64,000 nucleotides of DNA from Pantoea sp. (GTDB taxonomy: Bacteria > Pseudomonadota > Gammaproteobacteria > Enterobacterales > Enterobacteriaceae), in assembly GCF_028283705.1 (NCBI RefSeq), contig NZ_JAPWKD010000008.1, positions 124,001-188,000 on the forward strand, in the 5' to 3' direction. The first letter of the stretch is position 1. Every line of letters begins with the position of its first letter. The position numbers and the translations under genes are program-made. A model generated the notes under the pieces. The model saw only the letters and a list, made by a program, of their open reading frames with translations. It was not told the origin of the DNA and searched no databases. Positions 18,389 through 27,925 of the stretch are shown here, in pieces.

Positions 18389-18924
18389 TGGCGCGCCTGA
18401 TCTGGCTGACCGGGCCATCTGGTTCGGGGAAAGACAGCCTGCTCAACGCGCTGCGTGAAGCACCGCCGGAGCGTCTGGTGATTGCCCATCGCTACATTAC
18501 ACGCCCGGCGGATGCCGGGGGTGAGAACCATGTGGCGCTGAGCGAAGCGGAGTTTCGGCGGCGTGAGGCGCTCGGGTTGTTTGCCCTCAGCTGGCAGGCG
18601 CACGGTCTTAGCTATGGTCTGGGTGAAGAAATCGACCACTGGCTGGCACGCGATCTTAACGTGCTGGTCAATGGTTCGCGGCTGCATCTGCCGGTGGCGC
18701 AGCAACGCTACGGTAGCCAACTGCTGCCGCTGGTGTTGCAGGTGTCACCCGAGGTACTGGCGGCGCGTCTGCGGCAGCGTGGACGCGAAAGCGAGGCGGA
18801 GATCGCCCGCCGCCTCGCCCGTGCCGCTGAGCCGCTCCCGGCCCACAGCTTTCCGCTCAATAACGATGGCGCGCTGGCGGATACGCTGCGGCAACTGCGT
18901 TTGCTGCTGGAAAACCCCGCGTGA
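18388..18924 (+). CDS. phnN: PhnN, ribose 1,5-bisphosphate phosphokinase
   Basis: A 178-residue kinase (E. coli: 185) with the P-loop LTGPSGSGKDSLL at the N-terminus and RYITRPADAGGENH, a guanylate-kinase-like fold. It phosphorylates ribose 1,5-bisphosphate to PRPP, closing the C-P lyase pathway. ATG 18388 forms a TGATG junction with phnM. Its stop codon lies inside the left arm of a decayed REP element, so the last codons are shared with the repeat. phnP does not follow. Confidence 0.94.
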   Translation: MARLIWLTGPSGSGKDSLLNALREAPPERLVIAHRYITRPADAGGENHVALSEAEFRRREALGLFALSWQAHGLSYGLGEEIDHWLARDLNVLVNGSRLHLPVAQQRYGSQLLPLVLQVSPEVLAARLRQRGRESEAEIARRLARAAEPLPAHSFPLNNDGALADTLRQLRLLLENPA

Positions 18925-18977
18925 TGAATCACGCCGCTACAAATCGCACCCAACCGTAGCGGCGCGATTTATCGCGC
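18919..18977. repeat. GTAG-type REP pair, copy 3 (left arm decayed)
   Basis: The right arm (about 18956-18977) is intact with GCGCGATTTATCGCGC. The left arm from 18919 reads GCGTGATGAATCACGC and still pairs with itself. The left arm overlaps the end of phnN and supplies its TGA. The element separates the phnF-N block from the Pho box of phnC. Confidence 0.8.
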
Positions 18978-18991
18978 TGTTAGTGGGCACG

Positions 18992-19031
18992 CTGTCACGG
19001 TTTGATCATTTTGCTGTCATCAAGTGTTCAT
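18992..19031 (+). promoter_or_regulatory. Tandem Pho box and promoter of phnCDE
   Basis: Four 7-mers at exact 11-bp pitch: CTGTCAC (18992), TGATCAT (19003), CTGTCAT (19014) and TGTTCAT (19025). CTGTCAT is the exact PhoB half-site and all four end TCAT or TCAC. A possible -10, TAATAA, lies at 19044-19049, 12 bases after the last half-site, as in PhoB class promoters. This indicates a second phosphate-starvation promoter for the transporter genes. Confidence 0.82.
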
Positions 19032-19086
19032 CCCGTTTGGCCGTAATAAGCGGGCAATTCACACCTCAGATGAAACGGAGCGGAAT

Positions 19087-19917
19087 ATGGCACAGGCATT
19101 ACTGAAAACCGTGGTCGACAATCCTTATGTTCCGCACCTGCAGCAGGGCAACAAGGTGTTGTCGGTGCAGGGACTGTGCAAAGCGTACGGCGAAAACCGC
19201 GTACTGGATAATGTCAGTTTCGATCTGCATGCGGGGGAACTGGTGGCGGTGATTGGCCGCTCCGGCGCAGGCAAATCGACATTGTTACATATGCTGAACG
19301 GCACCATCTCAGCCAGCGAGGGTTCTATCCTCACCCAGCGTAGCGGCGAAGCGGAACGCAACGTGGTGGCACTGAACAGTCGCCAGATGCGTGAGTGGCG
19401 CAGCGAATGCGGCATGATTTTCCAGGATTTCTGCCTGGTGCCGCGCCTCGATGTGCTGACTAACGTGCTGCTGGGGCGTCTCAGCCAGACCTCCACACTG
19501 AAATCCTTCTTTAAAGTCTTTTCCGAAGCTGACCGCGCTCAGGCCATTGAGCTGTTGCAGTGGATGAACATGCTGCCGCAGGCGCTGCAACGCGCCGAAA
19601 ACCTGTCTGGTGGTCAGATGCAGCGCGTGGCGATTTGTCGCGCGCTGATGCAGAACCCGAAGATTCTGCTGGCGGATGAGCCGGTAGCCTCTCTCGACCC
19701 GAAAAACACCAAACGCATCATGGACGTGCTGCGCCAGGTCAGCGAGCAGGGCATCAGCGTGATGGTCAACCTGCACTCGATTGAACTGGTGAAAAACTAC
19801 TGCACCCGCGTCATCGGTATTCAGCGCGGCAAGGTGCTGTTTGACGGACATCCTTCTGAGTTGACCGACGGCCTGCTGCATGAGCTGTACGGCGACGAAA
19901 TTAACCAGCTCCACTAA
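19087..19917 (+). CDS. phnC: PhnC, phosphonate ABC transporter ATPase
   Basis: A 276-residue importer ATPase (E. coli: 262). Walker A is [16 protein letters not shown] near residue 60, the signature [15 protein letters not shown] and Walker [14 protein letters not shown]. It energises PhnE1/PhnE2. The ATG at 19087 has ACGGAG a few bases upstream. An N-terminal stretch of about 20 residues before the ABC core explains the extra length. It is the first gene after the second Pho box. Confidence 0.93.
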   Translation: MAQALLKTVVDNPYVPHLQQGNKVLSVQGLCKAYGENRVLDNVSFDLHAGELVAVIGRSGAGKSTLLHMLNGTISASEGSILTQRSGEAERNVVALNSRQMREWRSECGMIFQDFCLVPRLDVLTNVLLGRLSQTSTLKSFFKVFSEADRAQAIELLQWMNMLPQALQRAENLSGGQMQRVAICRALMQNPKILLADEPVASLDPKNTKRIMDVLRQVSEQGISVMVNLHSIELVKNYCTRVIGIQRGKVLFDGHPSELTDGLLHELYGDEINQLH

Positions 19918-19943
19918 CTCCCACGGCAAGAGAATAACCACCA

Positions 19944-20873
19944 ATGAAACTGACCTCTTTAGCTTTACTGACTGGCGCTTTGATGGCTTTTGGCGTTAAC
20001 GCAGCGGATGCCCCTAAGCAACTTAACCTCGGGATTCTGGGTGGCCAGAACGCCACGCAGCAGATTGGCGACAACCAGTGTGTGAAAACTTTCTTCGACA
20101 AAGAGCTGAATGTTGACACCCAACTGCGTAACTCTTCTGACTACTCAGGCGTGATTCAGGGCCTGTTGGGTAACAAAATTGACCTGGTACTGAGCATGTC
20201 ACCGGCATCGTATGCCTCGGTCTACCTGCAGAACCCGAAAGCGGTCGATATCGTTGGTATCGTGGTGGATGACAAAGACGGTTCACAAGGTTACCACTCG
20301 GTGGTGATCGTTAAAGCGGACAGCCCGTACAAAAAGCTGGAAGACCTGAAAGGTAAATCCTTCGGCATGGCCGACCCGGATTCGACCTCTGGCTTCCTGA
20401 TGCCGAACCAGGCATTCAAGAAAGAGTTTGGCGGCACGGTGGATGATAAGTACAAAGGCACCTTCTCTAACGTGACCTTCTCCGGCGGCCACGAGCAGGA
20501 CATCCTCGGCGTGCTGAATGGTCAGTTTGACGGCGCGGTAACCTGGACTTCACTGGTGGGTGATTACAACACCGGTTACACCTCAGGTGCGTTTGGTCGT
20601 TTGATTCGTATGGACCACCCGGACCTGATGAAACAGATTCGCATCATCTGGAAATCACCGTTGATCCCGAACGGCCCAATCCTGGTGAGCAACAATCTGC
20701 CAGCCGACTTTAAAGAAAAAGTGGTGGCAACCATCAAGAAACTGGATAAAGAAGATCACAGCTGCTTTGTTAAAGCAGTGGGCGGTGAGCAGCATATCGG
20801 CCCGGCAACTGTCGCTGACTATCAGAACATCATTGATATGAAGCGTGACCTGATGAAGGGCAGCCGCGGCTAA
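19944..20873 (+). CDS. phnD: PhnD, phosphonate-binding periplasmic protein
   Basis: A 309-residue periplasmic binding protein with a signal peptide ending in GVNAADA (cleavage near residue 20). The Phosphonate-bd fold is clear: LVLSMSPASYASVY, SVVIVKADSPYKKLEDLKGK, FGMADPDSTSGFLMP (ligand Ser/Thr pocket) and SGGHEQDILGVLNGQFDGA. It delivers phosphonates to the permeases and is somewhat shorter than E. coli PhnD (338). A REP hairpin begins 10 bases after its stop. Confidence 0.93.
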   Translation: MKLTSLALLTGALMAFGVNAADAPKQLNLGILGGQNATQQIGDNQCVKTFFDKELNVDTQLRNSSDYSGVIQGLLGNKIDLVLSMSPASYASVYLQNPKAVDIVGIVVDDKDGSQGYHSVVIVKADSPYKKLEDLKGKSFGMADPDSTSGFLMPNQAFKKEFGGTVDDKYKGTFSNVTFSGGHEQDILGVLNGQFDGAVTWTSLVGDYNTGYTSGAFGRLIRMDHPDLMKQIRIIWKSPLIPNGPILVSNNLPADFKEKVVATIKKLDKEDHSCFVKAVGGEQHIGPATVADYQNIIDMKRDLMKGSRG

Positions 20874-20883
20874 CGCTTTCTCT

Positions 20884-20945
20884 GCGCGATAAATCGCGCC
20901 GCTACGAAATCGTGCACACTGCCGTAGCGGCGCAATTCATTGCGC
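20884..20945. repeat. GTAG-type REP pair, copy 4 (right arm decayed), inside the phn operon
   Basis: The left arm at 20884-20905 is intact. The right arm at 20924-20945 reads GCGCAATTCATTGCGC, with paired changes that keep its own small stem. It lies between phnD and phnE1 in one operon, where it can protect upstream phnD mRNA. Confidence 0.85.
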
Positions 20946-20993
20946 GTTAAATCGCATCGTTATGGTACGCATTCCAACCACAGGACCTCCCCT

Positions 20994-21857
20994 TTGACCG
21001 ATTTCGAACACTACTATCAACGCATCCGTCGTCAGCAAAAGCGTGACACGTTGCTGTGGTCGCTGTTGCTGGTGGCACTGTATCTTGCTGCGGGCAAAAT
21101 CGCGGAATTCAACCTGGTCACTGTCTGGCAATCATTGCCACATTTCTTTGATTACATTGGCGAAACCATGCCGGTGCTGCATTTTCCGGTGCTGTTTGCT
21201 GATGTGAAAACCGAAGGTTCCTTCGCGTATTGGGGCTATCGCCTGAATATTCAGTTGCCGCTGATCTGGGAAACCTTACAGCTGGCGATTTCATCAACGG
21301 TGATTGGCGTGGCTATCGCCGCCGGGCTGGCCTTTTTCGCCGCCGACAATACACAATCTCCCGCTGGCGTGCGTCTCGCCATTCGCGCGTTTGTCGCCTT
21401 TTTGCGCACCATGCCGGAACTGGCGTGGGCGGTGATGTTCGTGATGGCCTTTGGCATCGGTGCCATTCCCGGCTTTCTTGCGCTGGCATTGCACACTGTT
21501 GGCAGCCTGACCAAGCTGTTCTACGAATCGATTGAAAGTGCTTCCGACAAGCCGGTACGCGGCCTGGCCGCCTGCGGTGCCAGCAAATTGCAGCGCATGC
21601 GTTTTGCCTTCTGGCCGCAGGTCAAACCGACCTTCCTCTCCTACAGCTTTATGCGTCTGGAGATTAATTTCCGCTCCTCCACCATTCTGGGTCTGGTAGG
21701 GGCAGGGGGTATCGGCCAGGAGCTGATGACCAATATCAAACTCGACCGTTACGATCAGGTCAGCATTACGCTGCTGCTGATCATCGTGGTGGTGTCGCTG
21801 CTGGATACGATCTCTGGCTGGCTGCGCCGTCGCGTGGTGGAAGGAGAACGCGCATGA
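20994..21857 (+). CDS. phnE: PhnE1, phosphonate ABC permease subunit
   Basis: A 287-residue inner-membrane permease of the PhnE family with about six hydrophobic segments. The binding-protein-dependent transport loop is GLAACGASKLQRMRFAFWPQ, followed by the family-typical FRSSTILGLVGAGGIGQEL. No ATG fits the N-terminus; the best start is TTG at 20994 (MTDFEHYYQRIRRQQ), with AGGA about eight bases upstream. A more distal TTG at 20940 lies inside the REP and is unlikely. The stop overlaps the second permease gene by four bases (ATGA). Confidence 0.9.
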   Translation: MTDFEHYYQRIRRQQKRDTLLWSLLLVALYLAAGKIAEFNLVTVWQSLPHFFDYIGETMPVLHFPVLFADVKTEGSFAYWGYRLNIQLPLIWETLQLAISSTVIGVAIAAGLAFFAADNTQSPAGVRLAIRAFVAFLRTMPELAWAVMFVMAFGIGAIPGFLALALHTVGSLTKLFYESIESASDKPVRGLAACGASKLQRMRFAFWPQVKPTFLSYSFMRLEINFRSSTILGLVGAGGIGQELMTNIKLDRYDQVSITLLLIIVVVSLLDTISGWLRRRVVEGERA

Positions 21858-22738
21858 TTGCTCTGGCCCCGGATATCGGCAAACTGAAGCAGGAACACCC
21901 GGCGCTGTTTGCCGCGCAAAAGCGTTATCTGCGCCGCATTGCGCTGATCGCGCTGGCCGTGCTGCTCTACTACATCTTTTTCTTTGAAGTTTTTGGTATC
22001 GAATGGAGTCGCCTGTTGATTGGCTGCCAGCAGCTGGGACGTTATTTCCTGCGCATGTTTGTCTGGCAGGATTTCGCCAACTGGCCATTCGGTTATTACC
22101 TGTCGCAGATTGGCATCACGCTGGCGATTGTGTTTGCCGGTACCTTCACCGCGACGCTGCTGGCGCTACCGATTTCCTTCCTGGCGGCGCGTAACGTGAT
22201 GCACGACCCGCTTACCCGCCCGATTTCGCTGCTGATGCGTCGTGTACTGGATATATTGCGCGGCATCGATATGGCGATTTGGGGTCTGATCTTTGTGCGC
22301 GCGGTCGGCATGGGGCCGCTGGCCGGGGTGCTGGCGATTGTGATGCAGGACATTGGCCTGCTCGGCAAACTGTATGCTGAAGGACACGAAGCGGTGGAGC
22401 GTTCGCCGAGCCGTGGCCTGGGAGCCGTCGGGGCCAACAGCCTGCAAAAACACCGCTTCGGTATTTTCACCCAGTCGTTCCCGACTTTCCTCGCCCTCAG
22501 CCTGTACCAGATTGAATCCAACACCCGCTCGGCGGCAGTGCTGGGCTTTGTCGGCGCAGGTGGTGTCGGCCTGGTGTATGCCGAGAACATGCGCCTGTGG
22601 AACTGGGATGTGGTGATGTTTATCACCGTGATCCTCGCGGCGATCGTGATGATTATGGATGTTGTCTCCAGCCGTCTGCGTAAACGTTACATCACCGGGA
22701 AAGCGGTGCCGCTGTGGCAGCCCGCCGCGCGCGACTGA
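21854..22738 (+). CDS. phnE: PhnE2, second phosphonate ABC permease subunit
   Basis: A 294-residue permease paralogous to the preceding one, with the matching loop GLGAVGANSLQKHRFGIFTQ and SNTRSAAVLGFVGAGGVG. Where E. coli has one PhnE, this locus has two different permeases, presumably forming a heterodimer over PhnC. The last 47 bp overlap, tail to tail, the end of the sensor kinase gene on the other strand. Confidence 0.92.
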   Translation: MIALAPDIGKLKQEHPALFAAQKRYLRRIALIALAVLLYYIFFFEVFGIEWSRLLIGCQQLGRYFLRMFVWQDFANWPFGYYLSQIGITLAIVFAGTFTATLLALPISFLAARNVMHDPLTRPISLLMRRVLDILRGIDMAIWGLIFVRAVGMGPLAGVLAIVMQDIGLLGKLYAEGHEAVERSPSRGLGAVGANSLQKHRFGIFTQSFPTFLALSLYQIESNTRSAAVLGFVGAGGVGLVYAENMRLWNWDVVMFITVILAAIVMIMDVVSSRLRKRYITGKAVPLWQPAARD

Positions 22739-25268
22739 GCCGTTCACTGCGCTGCCAGGCGCGTTCCAGCGCCTGCACCAGCTGCGCCTGATGCCAGGGT
22801 TTTGCCAGCCGCTCACACAGCGGCAGCATCACCGGCGTCTGGCGCAAATCCTGTCCACTGATCAGCAGCGTCGCCAGTTGCGGCCACTGCTGCTGCGCCT
22901 GGCGGATCACATCGGCACCGTTGAGGTTGCCGGGTAGCATCAGGTCACTGATCAGCAGTTCGATATCTGGCGTCTGGCGCAGCAGCGTCAGTGCGCTTTC
23001 GCCATCGCCACACTCCAGCGTCAGGTAGCCCAGCTGATGTAAATGTTCGCACAACGTCTGGCGCACCGACGGTTCGTCATCCAGTACCAGCACCAGCCGG
23101 TCAGCACTGGCGCTCAGCAAGTGGGGCGCAACGACGGATGCGGGCTGTGCCACATCAGGAGCACGCGGCAGTAACAGGCGCACCGTGGTGCCCTGGCCGG
23201 GCGCGGTTTCCAGTTCGATTTGCCCGCCGGACTGACGGACAAAGCCATACACCATCGACAACCCCAGCCCGCTACCGCTGCCAATCGCTTTGGTGGTGAA
23301 AAACGGTTCGAACACCTGCGTCTGCACCTCGGCGGACATGCCGCATCCGTGGTCGATCACTTCAATGGTGACACGGTCGCCTTCGTCGCGTTGCTGATGC
23401 CAGACGCGCAGACGGATGGTGCCGCTCTGTTTTTCCATCGCATCGCGCGCATTGACCACCAGATTCATCAGCGCATTCTCCAGCTGCCCGGCGTCGATCC
23501 ACGCGGGCCAGCCGGGGCGCTCGGCCTCAATCACCAGTTGCTGGCCTGGCAGCAGCGAGTGCTGCAACAGGCCCTGCAAATTATCTACCAAATCGACCAC
23601 CGACACGGCGCGTGGGTAGAGTGCCTGCTTGCGTGAAAAAGCCAGCAGACGCTGGGTGAGCTGGGCGGCTCGGTCAGCCGCTTGTCTTGCGCGTTCGATA
23701 CGACTGGCGAGGCTGCCGGGTGGCAGTTGATCCACGGTAAGGGCCAGGCTGCCAATAATCACCGCCAGCAGATTGTTGAAATCGTGGGCCAGCCCGCCGG
23801 TGAGTTGTCCAACCGCCTTCATTTTCTGGCTATGCAGCAGCGCCTCTTCCAGTGCTTTGCGTGTGGTGCGTTCCAGCACGGTGTTGACCATGCCACGCCG
23901 TGGCACCGGGCTGAAACGCAGCTCCAGCGTGCGACCATCTGCCAGCCGCACTTCCTGGGCCTCGCCCAGCCCGTTCAGTTCAATCTCCAGCCGTTTCAGC
24001 AATTGCTGATAATGCAGGCCACGATGCAGTTCACGCGGCGCGATGCCCAGCAGTTGCGCGTATTGCGCATTCCACACCACCAGCCCGCCGCTGTTGTCGA
24101 ACAGGGCAAAACCATCACGCATCGCCAGAAAGGTGGACTCCAGCTGGTTACTTTTCTCTTTCAGCAGACGCGAGGTGTGTGCCAGCGAGGCGGTATTGCG
24201 CGCGAACACGTTAAAGGCACGCGCCAGATCCCCCAGCTCGTCACGTCGCGCCAGCCCGGGCACATTGACGCTTTTCTCCCCCTGCGCCAGCAACGTCATG
24301 GCGTGGGCGATGGCCGTCAGGCTGGAACCCAGGTTGCGATAAATGTAGTAACCGGCATACCCGGTGATCAGCAGCGCCAGCAGCATAAACAGGCCGATAA
24401 AGCCGATGATGGAGTCCAGCTCCTGATGGGTGGCCTGGCTGCGAGTGTCAGTTTGCTGCGCCACCAGCTGCACGTAATGGGTGATGTCATCGTTAAGCAT
24501 GGCCACCAGCGCTTTGATGCGATAGGTGGCGTAGGCAATGGTGATATCGCTCTGATCCAGCTCGGTGGCAACCGGCAGTAGTGCACGTTCGGTGCTGACC
24601 AGTTGCTGCACTTTATCCGCCAGTACCCCCTGCGTTGGCAGCGCTGACCAGGCATCGAATAGCGTATTCAGCTGGCGTACTGCTGCCTGTGGCGTAGTGG
24701 ACTGAATGGCGACGGTGAGCAGGCGGGTCGTTTGCTGGCGCAGGTCGGGGGAAAAGGGCTGCTGCACTGCCAGGCTATCGATATGGTTGAGCAGCAACTG
24801 AGCCTGCCACAGGCCACTCAGCATCCGGTTGCGTTGCAGATGGCGCTCATGGCCCTTGAGCAGCAGCTGATTGATGCTTTGCTCCAGCATCTGGCTGCGT
24901 TCACGGATGCGTTGCAGCAAGACCGGTTGCAGCAACGCCAGCGGTGCACGCGCCAGTTGATTCAGCGAGTGCTGCAACGCCTGCTGGGTTTGTTGCAGGC
25001 GCGCCGATTCACTTTGGTACTCCAGTGCACCCACCACCTGGGAAAGCCGTACTGCGGCGGTTGCCACGTTGGCGGTGTCGCGTGCCAGCGCCAGGCTGCC
25101 GCTCATATCGGCGAGGGTTTGTGCCTGCGCCTGTTCCTGAATGTGACCGGCGTGGCGAAATCCACTAATTGCCACCAGACCCACTGCCAGGGTGACGCAC
25201 ACCACCAGCAGATTAAACAGCAGCAGGCGACCGCGCGCGCCCACCTGCCAGTGCAGACTTCGACTCAT
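22692..25268 (-). CDS. TorS-like hybrid sensor histidine kinase
   Basis: An 858-residue hybrid kinase. TM1 is near residues 16-38, a helical periplasmic sensor of about 250 residues (TorS-like) follows, TM2 is near 288-310, then HAMP, a PAS-like segment (LAMRDGFALFDNSGGLVVWN, near 381), HisKA with GGLAHDFNN (phospho-His 495), HATPase with NLVVNARDAM and GSGSGLGL, and a C-terminal receiver with DDE near 730 and phospho-Asp 775 in LLISDLMLPG. No Hpt domain is present. The gene diverges from the sugar ABC operon, while its probable partner regulator sits at the far end of that operon. The sensor type suggests detection through a periplasmic binding protein, as TorS uses TorT. The stop lies inside phnE2. 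Confidence 0.9.
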   Translation of the reverse strand: MSRSLHWQVGARGRLLLFNLLVVCVTLAVGLVAISGFRHAGHIQEQAQAQTLADMSGSLALARDTANVATAAVRLSQVVGALEYQSESARLQQTQQALQHSLNQLARAPLALLQPVLLQRIRERSQMLEQSINQLLLKGHERHLQRNRMLSGLWQAQLLLNHIDSLAVQQPFSPDLRQQTTRLLTVAIQSTTPQAAVRQLNTLFDAWSALPTQGVLADKVQQLVSTERALLPVATELDQSDITIAYATYRIKALVAMLNDDITHYVQLVAQQTDTRSQATHQELDSIIGFIGLFMLLALLITGYAGYYIYRNLGSSLTAIAHAMTLLAQGEKSVNVPGLARRDELGDLARAFNVFARNTASLAHTSRLLKEKSNQLESTFLAMRDGFALFDNSGGLVVWNAQYAQLLGIAPRELHRGLHYQQLLKRLEIELNGLGEAQEVRLADGRTLELRFSPVPRRGMVNTVLERTTRKALEEALLHSQKMKAVGQLTGGLAHDFNNLLAVIIGSLALTVDQLPPGSLASRIERARQAADRAAQLTQRLLAFSRKQALYPRAVSVVDLVDNLQGLLQHSLLPGQQLVIEAERPGWPAWIDAGQLENALMNLVVNARDAMEKQSGTIRLRVWHQQRDEGDRVTIEVIDHGCGMSAEVQTQVFEPFFTTKAIGSGSGLGLSMVYGFVRQSGGQIELETAPGQGTTVRLLLPRAPDVAQPASVVAPHLLSASADRLVLVLDDEPSVRQTLCEHLHQLGYLTLECGDGESALTLLRQTPDIELLISDLMLPGNLNGADVIRQAQQQWPQLATLLISGQDLRQTPVMLPLCERLAKPWHQAQLVQALERAWQRSERLSRARRAATAAPLSR

Positions 25269-25412
25269 GCTGCGTCCTCCAACCGGCCCTTTTCTGCGCG
25301 AGTATAGAAGTGCCAGGTCGGCGCTTTATGACAAATATGAATGGTGGCTGACATTTTCCATTTATCTGTCATTGCTTAACTCGCTGCACGATTTGCCAGC
25401 AGGAGCGAACCG

Positions 25413-26918
25413 ATGGCGGCCACACCGATTCTGGAAATGCGGGAAATTACCCGGCGCTTTGGCAGTTTCTACGCGCTGAAAGGGGTGGATCTGACAGTCT
25501 GGCCCGGCGAGGTGCATGCGCTGATGGGGGAAAACGGCGCGGGCAAAAGCACGCTGATGAAAATTCTGGCCGGGGCATACACCGCCAGCAGTGGGGAAAT
25601 CCTGATTGATGGTCAACCCTATGTCATCAAAGGGCCGAAAGACGCGCTGGCGGCAGGCATCACCCTGATTTATCAGGAGATCAATCTGGCCCCCAATCTG
25701 ACGGTGGCGGAAAACATCTTTCTCGGTAGCGAAATCACCCGCGTAGGTCTGGTCAAACGTCGCCAGATGGCGGAAGAGGCGCAGCAGGTGATCGATCGCC
25801 TTGGTGCGCAGTTCAGCGCCACCGATCTGGTCAGCCGTCTCAGCATTGCCGAGCAGCAGCAGGTGGAGATCGCCCGCGCGCTGCATCGCAACAGCCGCAT
25901 CCTGGTGATGGATGAACCCACCGCCGCGCTCTCCAACCGTGAAACCGAGCAGCTGTTTGCCTTGATCAAACGTCTGCGCAGCGCGGGGATGGCGATCATC
26001 TATATCAGCCACCGCATGGCGGAGGTGTATGAACTCTCCGACCGCGTCAGCGTGCTGCGTGATGGTCAGTACGTCGGCAGTCTGACGCGTGATCAACTCA
26101 ACGCCAGCGAACTGGTGCGTATGATGGTTGGGCGTCCGCTCAGCGATCTGTTCAACAAAGATCGCACCATTCCCTTCGGCGAAATTCGTCTCGCGGTGAA
26201 CCATCTGACAGACGGCAAAAAAGTCCATCCCAGCAGCCTGGCGGTGCGCGCCGGGGAGATTGTCGGGCTGGCGGGTCTGGTGGGGGCCGGGCGCAGCGAA
26301 CTGGCGCAGCTGATTTTTGGTGTACACAAATCGAGTGGCGGCGAGGTCTGGATTGACGGCGAGAAGGTCAAAATCCACTCCCCGCGTGAAGCCATCGCCC
26401 ACGGCATTGGCTTTCTCACCGAGAACCGTAAAGAGCAGGGGTTGTTTCTCGAACTGGCCGCCCAGGAAAACATTGTGATGGCGACGCTGGAACGTGATGC
26501 CAGCTATGGCCTGCTTAATCGCCGCAAAGGCCAGAAGATCGCCAGTGAGGCGATCCAGACTCTCAACATTCGTGTTCCCCATGCCCAGGTGCGCGCCGGT
26601 GGCCTGTCCGGCGGCAATCAGCAGAAGCTGCTGGTGTCGCGTTGGGTGGCGATTGCCCCGCGCATCCTGATCCTCGATGAACCCACGCGTGGCGTGGATG
26701 TCGGTGCCAAAAGTGAAATCTACCGCATGATGAGCCAGCTGGCGCAGCAGGGCGTGGCAATCCTGATGATCTCCAGTGAACTGCCGGAAGTGGTGGGGAT
26801 GAGCGACCGGGTATACGTGATGCGCGAAGGCACCATTGCCGGTGAACTGAGCGGTGAAGAGATTAGCCAGGAAAACATTATGACACTGGCCACCGGCGCA
26901 CAGCCGGTCGAGCCTTGA
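25413..26918 (+). CDS. Sugar ABC transporter ATPase (RbsA/MglA type, two domains)
   Basis: A 501-residue fused ATPase of the carbohydrate-uptake transporter 2 family. The first half has [14 protein letters not shown], the signature [13 protein letters not shown] and Walker [12 protein letters not shown]. The second half has a degenerate A loop (LVGAGRSEL), the signature [15 protein letters not shown] and [15 protein letters not shown]. This pattern is diagnostic of ribose/galactose type importers. The ATG at 25413 has AGGAG seven bases upstream. It heads the operon, divergent from the sensor kinase, so the 144-bp gap holds both promoters. Confidence 0.93.
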   Translation: MAATPILEMREITRRFGSFYALKGVDLTVWPGEVHALMGENGAGKSTLMKILAGAYTASSGEILIDGQPYVIKGPKDALAAGITLIYQEINLAPNLTVAENIFLGSEITRVGLVKRRQMAEEAQQVIDRLGAQFSATDLVSRLSIAEQQQVEIARALHRNSRILVMDEPTAALSNRETEQLFALIKRLRSAGMAIIYISHRMAEVYELSDRVSVLRDGQYVGSLTRDQLNASELVRMMVGRPLSDLFNKDRTIPFGEIRLAVNHLTDGKKVHPSSLAVRAGEIVGLAGLVGAGRSELAQLIFGVHKSSGGEVWIDGEKVKIHSPREAIAHGIGFLTENRKEQGLFLELAAQENIVMATLERDASYGLLNRRKGQKIASEAIQTLNIRVPHAQVRAGGLSGGNQQKLLVSRWVAIAPRILILDEPTRGVDVGAKSEIYRMMSQLAQQGVAILMISSELPEVVGMSDRVYVMREGTIAGELSGEEISQENIMTLATGAQPVEP

Positions 26919-26928
26919 GGAGACGCGG

Positions 26929-27912
26929 ATGACCAGTGAAACCACCCGTATGAAAAACCCGACGCTGAAACGTGCGTTGATGGCGGATCTGTTGCAGACC
27001 GTCGGCATCCTGCCAATTTTGATTCTGATCGTCGCGGTGTTTGGTTTTGTTGCCCCCAACTTTTTTACTGAAGCCAACCTGCTGAACATCACCCGTCAGG
27101 CATCAATTAACATCGTGCTGGCGGCAGGCATGACCTTTGTCATTCTCACCGGCGGCATTGATTTGTCGGTCGGTTCGATGCTCGGCACCACGGCGGTGGT
27201 GGCGATGGTGGTCTCGCTCGACCCGGCGTTTGCCAGCCTGACCATCCCGGCGGCGCTGGGGGCGGGCCTGATCATGGGGCTGTTCAACGGCCTGCTGGTG
27301 GCCTGGGCCGGACTGCCGCCGTTTATCGTCACCCTCGGCACCTACACCGCCTTGCGTGGCGCGGCTTATCTGCTGGCGGACGGCACTACGGTGATTAACT
27401 CCGACATTAACTTTGAGTGGATAGGCAATGGCTATATTGGGCCGATTCCGTGGCTGATTGTCATTGCCTTTGCGGTGATTGCCTTGTGCTGGTTCATTCT
27501 GCGCCGCACTACGCTTGGGGTTCATATCTACGCGGTGGGCGGCAATATGCAGGCGGCACGTCTCACCGGCATCAAGGTCGGGGCGGTGCTGGCGTTCGTC
27601 TATGCCGTCAGTGGCCTGCTGTCCGGGCTGGGCGGGTTGATGAGCGCCTCGCGGCTATACAGCGCCAACGGCAACCTCGGGGTGGGCTACGAGCTGGACG
27701 CGATTGCTGCGGTGATCCTCGGCGGCACCAGCTTTGTCGGCGGTATCGGCACCATCACCGGCACGCTGATTGGTGCGTTGATTATCGCCACGCTGAACAA
27801 CGGCATGACGCTGATGGGGGTGTCGTACTTCTGGCAACTGGTGATTAAGGGGGGAGTGATCATTATCGCCGTGTTGATCGACAAGTACCGTACCCGGCAT
27901 CACGTCGGTTGA
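26929..27912 (+). CDS. Sugar ABC transporter permease (RbsC type)
   Basis: A 327-residue permease of the CUT2 family with 8-10 hydrophobic helices. Family motifs include NILAAG-like SINIVLAAGMTFVILTGGID, LSVGSMLG, PPFIVTLGTYTALRGAAYLL and GTSFVGGIGTITGTLIGALI. As usual in this family it probably works as a homodimer. It starts 10 bases after the ATPase stop behind a GAGGAG ribosome site. A REP pair follows its stop and separates it from the binding-protein gene. Confidence 0.93.
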   Translation: MTSETTRMKNPTLKRALMADLLQTVGILPILILIVAVFGFVAPNFFTEANLLNITRQASINIVLAAGMTFVILTGGIDLSVGSMLGTTAVVAMVVSLDPAFASLTIPAALGAGLIMGLFNGLLVAWAGLPPFIVTLGTYTALRGAAYLLADGTTVINSDINFEWIGNGYIGPIPWLIVIAFAVIALCWFILRRTTLGVHIYAVGGNMQAARLTGIKVGAVLAFVYAVSGLLSGLGGLMSASRLYSANGNLGVGYELDAIAAVILGGTSFVGGIGTITGTLIGALIIATLNNGMTLMGVSYFWQLVIKGGVIIIAVLIDKYRTRHHVG

Positions 27913-27925
27913 AAGAGAAAAAGAC

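Noticed and set aside
25362..27092. Open frame of 576 codons on the minus strand
   Set aside because: It lies antisense to the sugar ATPase and permease, lacks any recognisable domain, and arises from GC-rich codon bias of the real genes.
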